Source: Sphingomicrobium arenosum (lineage in GTDB: Bacteria > Pseudomonadota > Alphaproteobacteria > Sphingomonadales > Sphingomonadaceae). From it: a DNA stretch of 64,000 bases. Made by a program: the position numbers and the translations under genes. Location: assembly GCF_026157085.1 (NCBI RefSeq), contig NZ_JANPVN010000001.1, forward strand, positions 806,001 to 870,000. Direction: 5' to 3'. The notes beneath the pieces were generated by a model. The model did not search any database. It saw only the letters and a program-made list of their open reading frames with translations, and had not been told where the DNA came from. Positions 26,595 to 35,368 of the stretch are shown piece after piece. Each line of letters opens with the position of its first letter. Position 1 is the stretch's first letter.

Positions 26595-27356
26595 TCAAGC
26601 GGCCCCGAGGAAGGTTGCGAGGGCCGCGCCCAATTCGCGCTTGGTCACGCTCGACATGTGCGTACCGGGCACCTCGATCAGCCGTGCATCGGGTAGCGCC
26701 TCGACCAGCGCGCCGGGGTCGCCATTGTCGCGATCCTCGGTGCCGCAGATCACCGCGGTCGGCATGGTAAAGCCTGCGAGCCAGTCGTCTTTCGCATCGG
26801 TGAAGGTAGGAAGAAGCAGGCGCATGGCCTCGGGCACCACCTGCATCGTCTTCATGAAGGCGATGGCCATGAAATCGGGATCGCCCCGCTGGGCGAGGTC
26901 GAAACGGTCGAGCGCGGCGGCAAAGAACGCCTGGCGCTTCTCCCATCCTGTCAGCCCTGCGAGCCCCATGCCGCACAGCATCGCGCGAGCGGGCCGGAGC
27001 CCCTCGCCCACACCATGCACCGTCGTGCGCGCACCGAGGCTAAACCCACCAAGGTCGTAATCGCCGGGAGCGAGGCCGAGATGGCCGACAAATTCCTCGA
27101 GGTCGCGCGCCAGCACGCCATCGGGATAGAGTGCGGGATCGGTCGGTGCATCGCTGGCGCCGTGACAGCGAAGGTCGGGCATGATCACCCGCCGCCCCGT
27201 CGCCGCCACCTGCTGCGCATGACCATATTTGATCCAATTGACGGTCGCGTTGGACGCAAGGCCATGGAGCAGCACGACGGGCGCCCCCTCCCCCATCTCG
27301 TGCCAGGCGAGCCGCACGCCATCGGAGGCGGTCCAATGATGGAGCGCCGCGCTCAT
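26595..27356 (-). CDS. Alpha/beta-fold hydrolase
   Basis: This is a 253-residue alpha/beta hydrolase. The oxyanion segment VVLLHGLAS lies near residue 28. The nucleophile elbow is GGFSLGA near 103, and the acid/His pair is likely in VICGTEDRDN and PGTHMSS. The substrate is unknown; esterase, lactonase or C-C hydrolase are all possible. The start at 27356 creates an ATGA overlap with the small membrane protein gene before it, so the longer frame is not needed. It is in an apparent operon asd-(membrane protein)-hydrolase. Confidence 0.88.
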   Translation of the reverse strand: MSAALHHWTASDGVRLAWHEMGEGAPVVLLHGLASNATVNWIKYGHAQQVAATGRRVIMPDLRCHGASDAPTDPALYPDGVLARDLEEFVGHLGLAPGDYDLGGFSLGARTTVHGVGEGLRPARAMLCGMGLAGLTGWEKRQAFFAAALDRFDLAQRGDPDFMAIAFMKTMQVVPEAMRLLLPTFTDAKDDWLAGFTMPTAVICGTEDRDNGDPGALVEALPDARLIEVPGTHMSSVTKRELGAALATFLGAA

Positions 27357-27676
27357 TCGCCGCGATCCTTGGGCGTGACGTCGATGAAGCCGTCGACCGG
27401 ATCGACCTCGCGCGCCTGCGTCTCGATGATGGTCGGGCGCCCCTGCGACAGCTTGTTGGCGATGAACCGCCGCGTCGCCAGCACGCCGACGAGCATCAGA
27501 CCGGCAAAGGCCAGCGCGATATAGAAAATCGGCATCAGCTGCGACTCGAACAGGCCGAGCACCAGTGTCACCCCGAGGATCACGCCCCAGCGCCGGAGCC
27601 ACCGTCCGAGCAGGACGATCGTCACCGCATCCACGCCTTCGCGGGCGCGGCGTTCGGCTCCCGGATCGTCGATCAC
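27353..27676 (-). CDS. Small two-helix membrane protein, unknown function
   Basis: This is a protein of about 107 residues with two adjacent hydrophobic helices (roughly residues 30-47 and 49-68) and a polar C-terminal tail ending DVTPKDRGE. I do not recognise the family. The start is uncertain: GTG at 27676 lies 5 nt after the asd stop, with AAAGG about 9 nt upstream, and other GTG codons follow. The stop overlaps the hydrolase start by ATGA. Its position directly behind asd suggests co-transcription but does not reveal its role. Confidence 0.65.
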   Translation of the reverse strand: MIDDPGAERRAREGVDAVTIVLLGRWLRRWGVILGVTLVLGLFESQLMPIFYIALAFAGLMLVGVLATRRFIANKLSQGRPTIIETQAREVDPVDGFIDVTPKDRGE

Positions 27677-27681
27677 CCCGA

Positions 27682-28707
27682 TCAGCCTTTCTGGAGGTGG
27701 CGCCGACCGAGCAGTTCGGCGATCTGGACCGCGTTCAGGGCCGCACCCTTGCGAAGGTTGTCGGAGACACACCACAGCGCGATGCCGTTATCGACCGTGC
27801 TGTCCTCGCGCACTCGGGACACGAAGGTCGCATAGTCGCCGACGCATTCGACCGGCGTGACGTATCCCTCGTCCTCGCGCTTGTCGACCAGCATGATGCC
27901 CGGTGCCTCGCGCAGGATCTTCTGCGCTTCCTCGGCCGAGATTTCCTTCTCGAACTCGATATGGATCGCTTCGGAATGGCCGACGAAGACCGGCACGCGC
28001 ACGCAGGTCGCGCTGACCTTGATCTTGGGATCGAGGATCTTCTTGGTCTCGGCCTTCATCTTATATTCTTCCTTGGTCGACCCATCGTCGAGGAAGACGT
28101 CGATATGCGGAATGACGTTGAAGGCGATCTGCTTGGTGAAGACCTGCGGTTCGGCGGGATCGCCGACGAAAATGTCGCGGCTCTGCGCGAACAGTTCGTC
28201 CATCGCCGCCTTGCCCGCGCCCGAGACCGACTGATAGGTCGCCACCACCACGCGCTTGATCGTCGCCGCATCATGGAGCGGCTTCAAGGCCACCACCATC
28301 TGCATCGTCGAGCAATTGGGATTGGCGATGATGTTGCGCGCCTTGTAGCCGTCGATCGCCTCGGGGTTCACCTCGGGCACGATGAGCGGCACGTCGGGGT
28401 CCATGCGGAAGAGCGATGAATTGTCGATCACCGTGCAGCCCGCCTTGGCGGCCTTTTCGGCATATTTCTTCGACACGTCCGAGCCCGCGGCGAAGAGCGC
28501 CATGTCCCAACCGGCGAAATCGAAATGCTCGATATTCCGGACCTTGAGCTCCTGGCCCGTGTCACCGAAATCCACCCGCTCGCCCGCCGAGCGCGAGCTG
28601 GCCACCGCCGCGATCTCGTCGATCGGAAAGGTCCGCTCGGCGAGAATGGCGAGAATCTCGCGACCGACATTGCCGGTCGCGCCGACGACGACGACTTTAT
28701 AACCCAT
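27682..28707 (-). CDS. asd: Aspartate-semialdehyde dehydrogenase
   Basis: Asd reduces aspartyl phosphate to aspartate semialdehyde with NADPH, the branch point to lysine, diaminopimelate, threonine and methionine. The 341 residues show the nucleotide loop VVGATGNVGREIL at the N terminus, the catalytic cysteine in NPNCSTMQ near residue 130, and the His region in RVPVFVGHSEAIHIEF. The ATG at 28707 has GGAG 6 nt upstream. DapF, a later enzyme of the diaminopimelate route, lies at 39213. Confidence 0.97.
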   Translation of the reverse strand: MGYKVVVVGATGNVGREILAILAERTFPIDEIAAVASSRSAGERVDFGDTGQELKVRNIEHFDFAGWDMALFAAGSDVSKKYAEKAAKAGCTVIDNSSLFRMDPDVPLIVPEVNPEAIDGYKARNIIANPNCSTMQMVVALKPLHDAATIKRVVVATYQSVSGAGKAAMDELFAQSRDIFVGDPAEPQVFTKQIAFNVIPHIDVFLDDGSTKEEYKMKAETKKILDPKIKVSATCVRVPVFVGHSEAIHIEFEKEISAEEAQKILREAPGIMLVDKREDEGYVTPVECVGDYATFVSRVREDSTVDNGIALWCVSDNLRKGAALNAVQIAELLGRRHLQKG

Positions 28708-28765
28708 CAACAGCTCCGAAAATTTTGCCCTGCCGACATAGGGGGCGTGGGGCCAGACGCAAGCC

Positions 28766-29485
28766 CTAGCGCTCGCCGAGCAGGTCGCCCACGGTCACGA
28801 TGTCATAGCCCGCGGCCTGCAAGCCCTCGATCACCAATGGCAGCGCGGCGCGTTCCAGATCGCGGCTGCGCGCCATCGGGTGGATGAGGATGATCGAGCC
28901 GGGGCGCACGTCGGCCAGCAGCCTGTCGGCGAAGTCGCGCGGGCTCGTCGCACCGCCGGGTTCGATCACGTCCCACATGACCATGACCTGCTCGTTGGCC
29001 GCCACGGCGCGGCCAAGCCCCGTGAACTTCACGCCATAAGGCGGGCGCATCCAGCGCGGCTTGGCCACCCCGGCCTCAGCGAGCGCGCGATCGGTGCGCT
29101 CCAGTTCGCGTTGCGCGCGGCCACGGGTCAGGTCGGCAAGATGCGAATGCGACCAGCTGTGATTACCGATCTCGTGACCCGCCGCATCGATCCGCCGCAC
29201 CAGCTCGGGCTTGGCCGCCACTTCCTTGCCTTCGAGGAAGAAAGTGGCCTTCACCCCCTTCTCCTCGAGGATGGGCAGCACATGATCGACCCCGCGCGCG
29301 CTCGGCCCGTCATCGAAGGTGAGCGCGACCTGGCGGAGCTCGCCGCTCCCCCGGCAGACGAGCGGCCCCGTCACCGCGAAACAGCGCGCCTTGACGAGAT
29401 GGAGCAACCCCATCGCGCTGCCCCACAGACAAAGGATGAGGAGCAAGACGCCGAGAAGACGGCGCTGCCCCTTAGTCGCGGGCAC
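28766..29485 (-). CDS. Polysaccharide deacetylase (NodB domain), membrane-anchored
   Basis: This is a 239-residue carbohydrate esterase family 4 protein that removes acetyl groups from amino sugars in peptidoglycan or a similar glycan. It has a hydrophobic N-terminal segment (residues 9-27). The NodB motifs are TFDDGPS (motif 1, near 58), HEIGNHSWSHSH (motif 2, metal ligands), RWMRPPYG (motif 3), WDVIEPGG (motif 4) and IILIHPM (motif 5). The start is inferred as GTG at 29485, overlapping the S9 peptidase gene by 14 nt, with GAGG just upstream. The catalytic domain lies outside the membrane. Confidence 0.88.
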   Translation of the reverse strand: MPATKGQRRLLGVLLLILCLWGSAMGLLHLVKARCFAVTGPLVCRGSGELRQVALTFDDGPSARGVDHVLPILEEKGVKATFFLEGKEVAAKPELVRRIDAAGHEIGNHSWSHSHLADLTRGRAQRELERTDRALAEAGVAKPRWMRPPYGVKFTGLGRAVAANEQVMVMWDVIEPGGATSPRDFADRLLADVRPGSIILIHPMARSRDLERAALPLVIEGLQAAGYDIVTVGDLLGER

Positions 29486-31706
29486 CGCCCTCGACCCCGC
29501 TGTCGGCGAGGAAGCGCATGATCGTCTCCCACAGGTGGACTGAGATATTCTCGCCGCGCACGCCATGCGCCTGGCCCGGGTAGAACATCATGTCGAACTG
29601 GACGCGCGCCTCCTGCATGGCAAGCGCCATCTGGGCGCTATTGTCGAGCACGACATTGTCATCGCTCATGCCATGGATGAGAAGCAGCGGATCGGCGATC
29701 TTCGCCGCCGTGGGGAAGGTTGAGCTCGCTTCATAAGCCTCGGGCACCGTGCGCGGATCGCCCATGTAGCGCTCGGTATAATGGGTGTCGTAAAGCTCCC
29801 ACTTAGACACCGGCGCACCCGAGATGCCGGCGGCATAGAGGCCGGGATCCTGCCCGAGCATATGCAGCGTCATATAGCCGCCATAGGACCAACCGAAGGT
29901 GCCGATGCGCTCGGGGTCGACGAAGTCGAGACTCTTGAGCCAGAGCGCTCCCGCTTTCTGGTCGGCGACTTCGGCGCGGCCCATCGCTCGGTAGATGGGT
30001 TTTTCGAACGCGACCCCCCGATTATCCATGCCGCGATTGTCGAGCTGGACCCAGACATAGCCCTGGTCGACGATCCATTGCTTGAGCGCACCGCCCCAGC
30101 TGTTGGTGACCGTCTGGACGTGAGGCCCACCATAATGCTGGAAGAAGACGGGATAGCGCTTGCCCGCTTCCATCCCGGCCGGACGCAACATCTCGTAATA
30201 GAGGGTCTGGCCGTCCTCGGCCGCCAAGGTGCCGAACGTCGAGACGGCATGGCTGTCGAGATAAGGCGTATAGGGATGGTCCGCATCGAGCGCATTTTCC
30301 TCGATCCAGGCGAGCCGCTCGGCGCGATTGTCGGCGAGGTAGATTTGGGGCGGCTGCGCGGTATTCGAGCGCGTGACGATACCGCGCGTCGCATTCTTGT
30401 CCATCGACCAGCTGTAGCTATACCCTTCTTCGCTCAGCCGCATCGGCTGCGCGCCGGGGGTGCGATAGTCGAGGCTGTAGAGATGGCTCTCGAGCGGACC
30501 TTCCGCATTGGCCGTGAAATAGAGCTTGCCCGCCTCCTGGTCGATCCCGTCGAGATCGCCGACGACCCACTCGCCGTTCGTCAGCTGTCGCCAATCGCCG
30601 CTCTGGCCGTCGCGCAGGTAGAGATGGCCATAACCGTCGCGCTCGGACCACCAGATGAGGTCGCCATTGTCGAGGAAGCGATAATTGTCCGACAGGTTGG
30701 TCCAATGCCCCTCGGCCGCGGTTTCGGTGAAGAGGATATCGCTCTTTCCGGTCACGGGATCGACCTTGAGCATATCGAGCACGGTCTGTTTGCGGTTCTG
30801 GCGTTGGACGTAGAGCGCGCTGCCGTCGGGAGCCCAGTCGACGCGGGCGAGGTAGATGTCGGTCTCCGCGCCGAGATCGACCTTTTCCCGCCCGCTGCCA
30901 TCGGGGCTGACGATCCACAATTCGGTCAGGACATTGTCGGTCCCCGCCGCCGGATAGCGCTGGTCGTAGCTCCGCGTCCCGCCCCCGCCGATCGAGGTGC
31001 GCGTGACCACGCCCACCGGCGCTTCGTCGAACCGCTGGACGGCGATATGGCGTTCGTCCGGGCTCCACCAATAGCCGGTACGGCGACCCATTTCCTCTTG
31101 GGCGACGAATTCGGCCTCGCCCCAATGCACGAGCTCGCTCTCTTCTGCGGGAGTGATGGCGATCGGCTCGTCGCCGATGCCGCTGACCCAGAGGCGACGA
31201 TCGCGCACATAGGCGGCATAAAGGCCGCGCGGACTGAGGGTCGGGTTGAGCTCGCCTGCCTCGGTCTCGGTAAGACGATGCACCTCGCCATCCATGCCGG
31301 CAATGTAGAGATCCCCGTCGATGGGCACTAGGATGGCTTCGCCGTCGGGGCTCCACTGATAGCTGACGATGCCCTTCAAGCCGCCGATCCGCGCGCGCTC
31401 GCGCTGCATCTTCTCGGCCTCCGACAGCTCGGCGCCCGAGCCGACCTTCTCGCTGTCGACCAGCATGCGCCACTCGCCGCCATCGGTATCGCGCGCCCAC
31501 AGGTCGAACCGCTCGCGGTCGTCGGCCCGTGGTCGCAGCATGGTGAGGAGACGCCCGTCGGGCGACAGCTTCACCCCGCGCGGGGTGGCGCCGTTCAGGC
31601 TCGGCGAGGCGAAGACGCGCTCCAGCTCGAGGTCCTTGGCCTGGCCCGGTTCAGCCATCGCCATGGCCGACAGGGCGGCACCCACCATCATCGCGCGTCG
31701 CATCAT
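29472..31706 (-). CDS. S9 family dipeptidyl-peptidase IV-like protein
   Basis: This is a 744-residue serine peptidase with an N-terminal signal peptide, a beta-propeller (WSPDG-type repeats at several points) and a C-terminal alpha/beta hydrolase domain. The triad is Ser in GWSYGGYM, Asp in HGMSDDN, and His in GQAHGV. The QEEMGRRTGYWWSPD region corresponds to the EE motif that binds the free N terminus in DPP IV, so it likely removes N-terminal dipeptides in the periplasm. The start at 31706 has GGAGAAAG upstream. It overlaps the deacetylase gene. Confidence 0.93.
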   Translation of the reverse strand: MMRRAMMVGAALSAMAMAEPGQAKDLELERVFASPSLNGATPRGVKLSPDGRLLTMLRPRADDRERFDLWARDTDGGEWRMLVDSEKVGSGAELSEAEKMQRERARIGGLKGIVSYQWSPDGEAILVPIDGDLYIAGMDGEVHRLTETEAGELNPTLSPRGLYAAYVRDRRLWVSGIGDEPIAITPAEESELVHWGEAEFVAQEEMGRRTGYWWSPDERHIAVQRFDEAPVGVVTRTSIGGGGTRSYDQRYPAAGTDNVLTELWIVSPDGSGREKVDLGAETDIYLARVDWAPDGSALYVQRQNRKQTVLDMLKVDPVTGKSDILFTETAAEGHWTNLSDNYRFLDNGDLIWWSERDGYGHLYLRDGQSGDWRQLTNGEWVVGDLDGIDQEAGKLYFTANAEGPLESHLYSLDYRTPGAQPMRLSEEGYSYSWSMDKNATRGIVTRSNTAQPPQIYLADNRAERLAWIEENALDADHPYTPYLDSHAVSTFGTLAAEDGQTLYYEMLRPAGMEAGKRYPVFFQHYGGPHVQTVTNSWGGALKQWIVDQGYVWVQLDNRGMDNRGVAFEKPIYRAMGRAEVADQKAGALWLKSLDFVDPERIGTFGWSYGGYMTLHMLGQDPGLYAAGISGAPVSKWELYDTHYTERYMGDPRTVPEAYEASSTFPTAAKIADPLLLIHGMSDDNVVLDNSAQMALAMQEARVQFDMMFYPGQAHGVRGENISVHLWETIMRFLADSGVEGGARD

Positions 31707-31723
31707 CCATCTTTCTCCATCCC

Positions 31724-31758
31724 AAACAAAAAGGCGCCCGGCAGCGATGCCGGACGCC
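31724..31758 (-). terminator. Terminator of the ffh-to-rplS operon
   Basis: A stem of 11 bp with one mismatch-like pair (31733-31743 with 31748-31758) and a 4-nt loop is followed on the minus strand by T5 then GTTTGG. It lies 30 nt beyond the rplS stop. Confidence 0.88.
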
Positions 31759-31788
31759 TCTTCGAATGGCAAGTGGCCTGAAAGACGC

Positions 31789-32181
31789 TTAGGCGTCGGC
31801 CTTTTCGCCCTTGGCCGGACGATTGTCCTTGCGCTCGGCAATACGCGCCGACTTACCGGTGCGGCCACGCAGATAGTAGAGCTTGGCACGACGCACGGCG
31901 CCGCGGCGGACCACGGTGATGCTGTCGATGTTGGGCGAGTAAAGCGGGAAGACGCGCTCGACACCCTCGCCGAACGAGATCTTGCGAACGGTGAAGTTCG
32001 AGTTCACGCCGCGGTTCGAACGGGCGATGCAGACGCCTTCGTAGTTCTGAACGCGGGTGCGCTGGCCTTCGACGACGCGCACGCCGACGCGCAGCGTGTC
32101 ACCGGGGCGGAATTCGGGGACCTTCTTGTCCTTGGTAAGCTCGGCAATCTGTTCCTGCTCGAGCGTCTGGATGATGTTCAT
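31789..32181 (-). CDS. rplS: 50S ribosomal protein L19
   Basis: This is the 130-residue L19 of the large subunit, located at the 30S-50S interface. The characteristic [29 protein letters not shown] and [17 protein letters not shown] segments are present. The C-terminal tail is Lys/Ala-rich and longer than in E. coli, as often in alphaproteobacteria. The ATG at 32181 is used, not the TTG one codon earlier. It is the last gene of the ffh operon, 10 nt after trmD, and is followed by a terminator. Confidence 0.98.
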   Translation of the reverse strand: MNIIQTLEQEQIAELTKDKKVPEFRPGDTLRVGVRVVEGQRTRVQNYEGVCIARSNRGVNSNFTVRKISFGEGVERVFPLYSPNIDSITVVRRGAVRRAKLYYLRGRTGKSARIAERKDNRPAKGEKADA

Positions 32182-32191
32182 CAATCAAACC

Positions 32192-32914
32192 CTATTTTCG
32201 TCGCCGCGCACCAGAGGGAGACGGGCCCGAACGCTCCCCATGAGCGTCCCAAAGGTCCGGCCTCCTTAGCCGTGTATCCTCGCAAGAACGCTCATGGCGC
32301 CACCTTGCGATGCGCGCATGATCCCCCGATCGCAGCACTTCGGGGATCGTGCGGCCCTCCCATTCTACCGGTCGGGTATAATGCGGATATTCGAGGAGCC
32401 CCGTTTCGAAGCTCTCGTCTTCTCCGCTAGAAGCCGCGCCCATTACACCGGGAAGCAGGCGAACGCAAGCGTCGAGAAAGAGCATCGCGGGGATCTCGCC
32501 GCCCGACAGGATATAGTCGCCCACGCTCACCGGCCGCACCGGCCGCGCCTCGAAGATGCGCTCGTCGAACCCCTCGAAACGGCCGCACAGGATCACCGCC
32601 CCCTCGCCCGACGACACCTCGCGCACCAGTCCCTGTGTGAGCGGTTCGCCACGCGGCGTCATCGCGAAGATCGGGCGCTCGTCCGCCACGGCGTCGATCG
32701 CCCGGCCGAGCACATCGCATTTGAGCACCATTCCCGCACCGCCGCCCGCCGGCGTGTCATCGACCGTGCGATGCTTGTCCTGCGCATGGTCACGGATATT
32801 GCGCGCCTCGAGGCTCCACTTGCCTTCCTCGAGCGCACGGCCCGCAAGGCTGGTGCCGAGCGGCCCCGGGAACATGTCGGGATAGAGCGTAAGGACGGTG
32901 GCGCGAAAGGTCAT
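32192..32914 (-). CDS. trmD: tRNA (guanine37-N1)-methyltransferase TrmD
   Basis: TrmD makes m1G37 in tRNAs reading CNN codons, which prevents +1 frameshifting. The 240-residue product has the trefoil-knot SAM site ([24 protein letters not shown]) and the N-terminal [11 protein letters not shown]. The C terminus after about residue 205 ([16 protein letters not shown]) continues the family's target-recognition domain. It overlaps the upstream small membrane protein gene by ATGA and is 10 nt before rplS. Confidence 0.97.
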   Translation of the reverse strand: MTFRATVLTLYPDMFPGPLGTSLAGRALEEGKWSLEARNIRDHAQDKHRTVDDTPAGGGAGMVLKCDVLGRAIDAVADERPIFAMTPRGEPLTQGLVREVSSGEGAVILCGRFEGFDERIFEARPVRPVSVGDYILSGGEIPAMLFLDACVRLLPGVMGAASSGEDESFETGLLEYPHYTRPVEWEGRTIPEVLRSGDHARIARWRHERSCEDTRLRRPDLWDAHGERSGPSPSGARRRK

Positions 32915-33198
32915 GCCGCCCTCTTCGACTGGAGCCAGATTGCGATCGTCGCCCCCATGCCGAGGAGCGGCAGCAGCAGGAAAGTCACAACGCCATCAGG
33001 GCTCGACCCGCATTCCCCGCTATTGGGCATCAAAGCCGCAAGTAAAAGCATGCAAAGCAGCAGGGCACCAATGAGCGACGCGGCCACCCTCAATGCGCTG
33101 TGCCCGGCCACGGCGCGGCCGAGCGCCAGGCCCAGCACCACCAAGGCGACTGCACCAAGCGCAATATCGAGGCCTTCGAGGCTGCACAGACCGGTCAC
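32911..33198 (-). CDS. Small membrane protein (95 aa), unknown function
   Basis: This protein is almost entirely hydrophobic, with three predicted helices (about residues 8-29, 36-57 and 70-88) and a basic C terminus (LQSKRAA). It starts with GTG at 33198, with GGAG about 11 nt before it, and overlaps trmD by ATGA, so its translation is coupled to a ribosome-maturation gene. I recognise no family. It is one of five genes separating rimM from trmD. Confidence 0.65.
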   Translation of the reverse strand: MTGLCSLEGLDIALGAVALVVLGLALGRAVAGHSALRVAASLIGALLLCMLLLAALMPNSGECGSSPDGVVTFLLLPLLGMGATIAIWLQSKRAA

Positions 33199-33253
33199 TG
33201 TCGGGGACGCTCCTTCCTGCGCCCTGCCCTAGCGACCTGTCCGGTCAGGTCAA

Positions 33254-33598
33254 TCAGTCGATGATCTCGATCGAATGGGGAATGATCGTCGCCTCGCCTT
33301 CCATGCAATAACTCGCATCGGCGACTTCGGCGGTGATCCGCAGCTTCTTGCCATAATAGCGATCCTCGCCGTTGGCGGTGGACAAGGACCAGCGACGCCC
33401 GTTGTCGGCGGTCAGGATCGCGCATTCGGTGCCTGGGGATAGCACGCCTTCATAAGTGTAGAGCGTCACTTGCCCGGCGGGGCGCGTGCCGGCCGCCCCT
33501 CCGCCATCGCCCATCGGCGGCAAGGGGGCGGGCTCCTCGACGGTGCAGGCAGCGGCAAGAAGGGTGGAGCTGATCAGGATGATGTTACGCATGCGCAT
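33254..33598 (-). CDS. Small lipoprotein, unknown function
   Basis: A 114-residue protein begins with a short signal and a lipobox (LLAAAC, Cys at residue 18). It then has a Pro/Gly-rich linker and a compact domain of about 75 residues (YTYEGVLSPGTECAILTADNGRRW, with a second Cys in ASYCMEG), which looks like a small beta-barrel. The two cysteines in the mature domain could form a disulfide. I cannot name the family. Start: ATG at 33598 or 33592; neither has a clear ribosome site. Confidence 0.7.
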   Translation of the reverse strand: MRMRNIILISSTLLAAACTVEEPAPLPPMGDGGGAAGTRPAGQVTLYTYEGVLSPGTECAILTADNGRRWSLSTANGEDRYYGKKLRITAEVADASYCMEGEATIIPHSIEIID

Positions 33599-33625
33599 CG
33601 AATGCGCGAGCCGCCGTGCGGTTCC

Positions 33626-34435
33626 CTAACCGCAGCCGCCGCAACCGCCGCAGCCGCCATCGCCGCCGCCGCTGTTTCCGCAGCCCGAAGAGCCATCTCC
33701 CGACTGGGCCTGGCGCAGGCTGTGCAGGGATTCCCACGGCGAGGCGACCAGCGCGGTCGTGCCGAACAGCGCGACCGCCAGCATCACCTCATCTTGCTGC
33801 GGGGCACGGCGCAAGCGGTCGTTGGCATTGCGCGCCGAACCCAGCGCCTCCATCGCGGAGCGGGTCCGACGGTCGATCCCGATCGTACGAAACAGCCCGA
33901 TGACGAATGCCGTGCCCATCAGCACGGCAAGCAGCCCGATCGGCTCGCCAAGGCGCTGCCCGGCCTCGAGCCGCACCGCGCCGAAGGCGATGAGCAGGAC
34001 GAAGGGCAGGAAGGTGAAGAGCCGTAGCTGGAGCAGTTCGCCCCCATGAACGAGCAGCCCGCGCCGCTCGAGCCGACCCCGCATCTCGTCGGCGTGGGTC
34101 GCGAGGCTCTTGAACAGGTCGGGATAGGTAAGCAGCCCGGTCTGGCGCAGCACGGCCTGCTGGGCGGGATCCATCCCGGCGCCCCGGTTCGCCACCATGA
34201 AATGCATGTCGCCGAGCGTCAGCTTCTGGCTGGCGAAAAGGTCGGCAAGCTGCGCCTCCACATAGCGTTCGCGTCCCTTGGCGAGATAGGCGAGCATGGG
34301 CGCATCCAGTTCGCCCGCCATCTCGCCATCGCCGCGAAGCCATGCCGGGATGAGATAGGACAATGCGAAGACGAGCAGCAACAGCCCGAAATAGAGCCAC
34401 AGGAACTGGGTTGCCGAATATGCAGACATGTCCAT
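33626..34435 (-). CDS. TIGR04222-type membrane protein with Cys/Gly-rich tail
   Basis: This is a 269-residue protein with an N-terminal helix (residues ~8-28), a soluble region, two central helices (about 140-158 and 166-185) and a C-terminal tail rich in Cys and Gly (five Cys in the last 20 residues, e.g. GCGGCGGCG). This plan fits the TIGR04222 membrane-protein family, whose function is not established. The start at 34435 forms a TGATG overlap with the preceding gene. The partner upstream is a glycine-rich-family protein, so the two probably act together. Confidence 0.75.
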   Translation of the reverse strand: MDMSAYSATQFLWLYFGLLLLVFALSYLIPAWLRGDGEMAGELDAPMLAYLAKGRERYVEAQLADLFASQKLTLGDMHFMVANRGAGMDPAQQAVLRQTGLLTYPDLFKSLATHADEMRGRLERRGLLVHGGELLQLRLFTFLPFVLLIAFGAVRLEAGQRLGEPIGLLAVLMGTAFVIGLFRTIGIDRRTRSAMEALGSARNANDRLRRAPQQDEVMLAVALFGTTALVASPWESLHSLRQAQSGDGSSGCGNSGGGDGGCGGCGGCG

Positions 34436-34986
34436 CACGTCCAACTCCAAGCCAGGCCCACGACGCTCGCCAAAGCGACGAGCAGCACTGCGACCATCAT
34501 GGCCCGCCTTTTTGACATGACAAGAACATCCGTCGGGTTAACGCGATATGCCTTAGGGTCATGGACGAAACGCCGCCTCGCGTCGGGCCACAGGTCGCCG
34601 GGCGGGGTCGCGCCGAACGCGGCCTCATAGCTCTTCAGCGTGTCGGCATATTGATCGTAGAAGCGCGCACGCTCGCCCGCCCCGCCCTTGGTCGGCCCAT
34701 GATGCAGCGGCCCGCCCAGCACGTCGGGGCAAAAGCGCTGCCAATAATCGCGTGTAAAGGTGAGATGCAGGTGCCAGACCTGGTCGACCGCATCGGAGGG
34801 CGTCACAGGATGCCCCGCCGTCATGGCGAGATAGCAGAAACGCTTATATTCGCCGATCGCGCGCTCGGCCTTGGCGAGGCTCCACCGGTTCTCGCGCGCC
34901 AACCGCGCGGCAAAGGTGAAATCGGCATCGGCAGGTCCGATCGCATAGGCCTCGAGCCGGGCCAGCAGATCGGGATCGGCCAGCAT
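34435..34986 (-). CDS. Glycine-rich-domain-family (DUF1399-like) membrane-anchored protein
   Basis: The 183-residue product contains VDQVWHLHLTFTRDYWQRF, matching the WH-x-H motif segment of the family annotated as 'glycine-rich domain-containing protein', and then PLHHGP. A single helix at the C terminus (SKRRAMMVAVLLVALASVV) would anchor it. Start: ATG at 34986, 4 nt after the VOC gene stop; the ribosome site is weak. The stop overlaps the TIGR04222-type gene by TGATG. I know such genes as frequent neighbours of TIGR04222 members; the role is unknown. Confidence 0.72.
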   Translation of the reverse strand: MLADPDLLARLEAYAIGPADADFTFAARLARENRWSLAKAERAIGEYKRFCYLAMTAGHPVTPSDAVDQVWHLHLTFTRDYWQRFCPDVLGGPLHHGPTKGGAGERARFYDQYADTLKSYEAAFGATPPGDLWPDARRRFVHDPKAYRVNPTDVLVMSKRRAMMVAVLLVALASVVGLAWSWT

Positions 34987-34990
34987 CGGC

Positions 34991-35368
34991 TCAACCGCCC
35001 GCCACCTGCGCCTCGAAGGTCGCATCGTCCTTGAAGGCGCACAGATTGCCTGCTGGGTCGACGAACTTGGCCACCGTCCCCCAGTCATGCTCCTGATAGT
35101 CGACATCGACTCCTGCGGCGATCAGGCGATCGGCCATCGCGCGTACGTCGGGCAGGTTCATGCGCAGGCAAGTGGCATAGCGCCCCTGCCCCGCCCCGCC
35201 ATGATCCTCATCCTCGCGCTCGACCATGAGGTAGCTGCCGCCGAAAACGAAGGTCGTGAGGTCGGGCGTCTCGAACATTTGCCGGAGACCCACGATGTCG
35301 CGATAGAAAGCGACGCATTCCTCATAGGGCATGACGTAGAGGATGAAGCCGGTGCGGGTGAATTGCAT
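34991..35368 (-). CDS. VOC-superfamily (glyoxalase/bleomycin-resistance fold) protein
   Basis: This is a 125-residue single vicinal-oxygen-chelate module (FYRDIVGLRQMFETPDLTTF, then VEREDEDH, then DYQEHDWGTVAKFVDPAGN). It has the typical DPAGN loop of the family. Possible metal ligands are seen (His in EDEDHGG, Glu/His in QEHDW), but the substrate cannot be named. It overlaps rimM by TGATG and is therefore coupled to it, although VOC proteins have no known link to ribosome maturation. Confidence 0.82.
   Translation of the reverse strand: MQFTRTGFILYVMPYEECVAFYRDIVGLRQMFETPDLTTFVFGGSYLMVEREDEDHGGAGQGRYATCLRMNLPDVRAMADRLIAAGVDVDYQEHDWGTVAKFVDPAGNLCAFKDDATFEAQVAGG

Noticed and set aside
33603..33685. 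GCC/CGC-rich triplet repeat, possible microsatellite
   Set aside because: It is the coding sequence of the Cys/Gly-rich tail of the TIGR04222-type protein read on the other strand.
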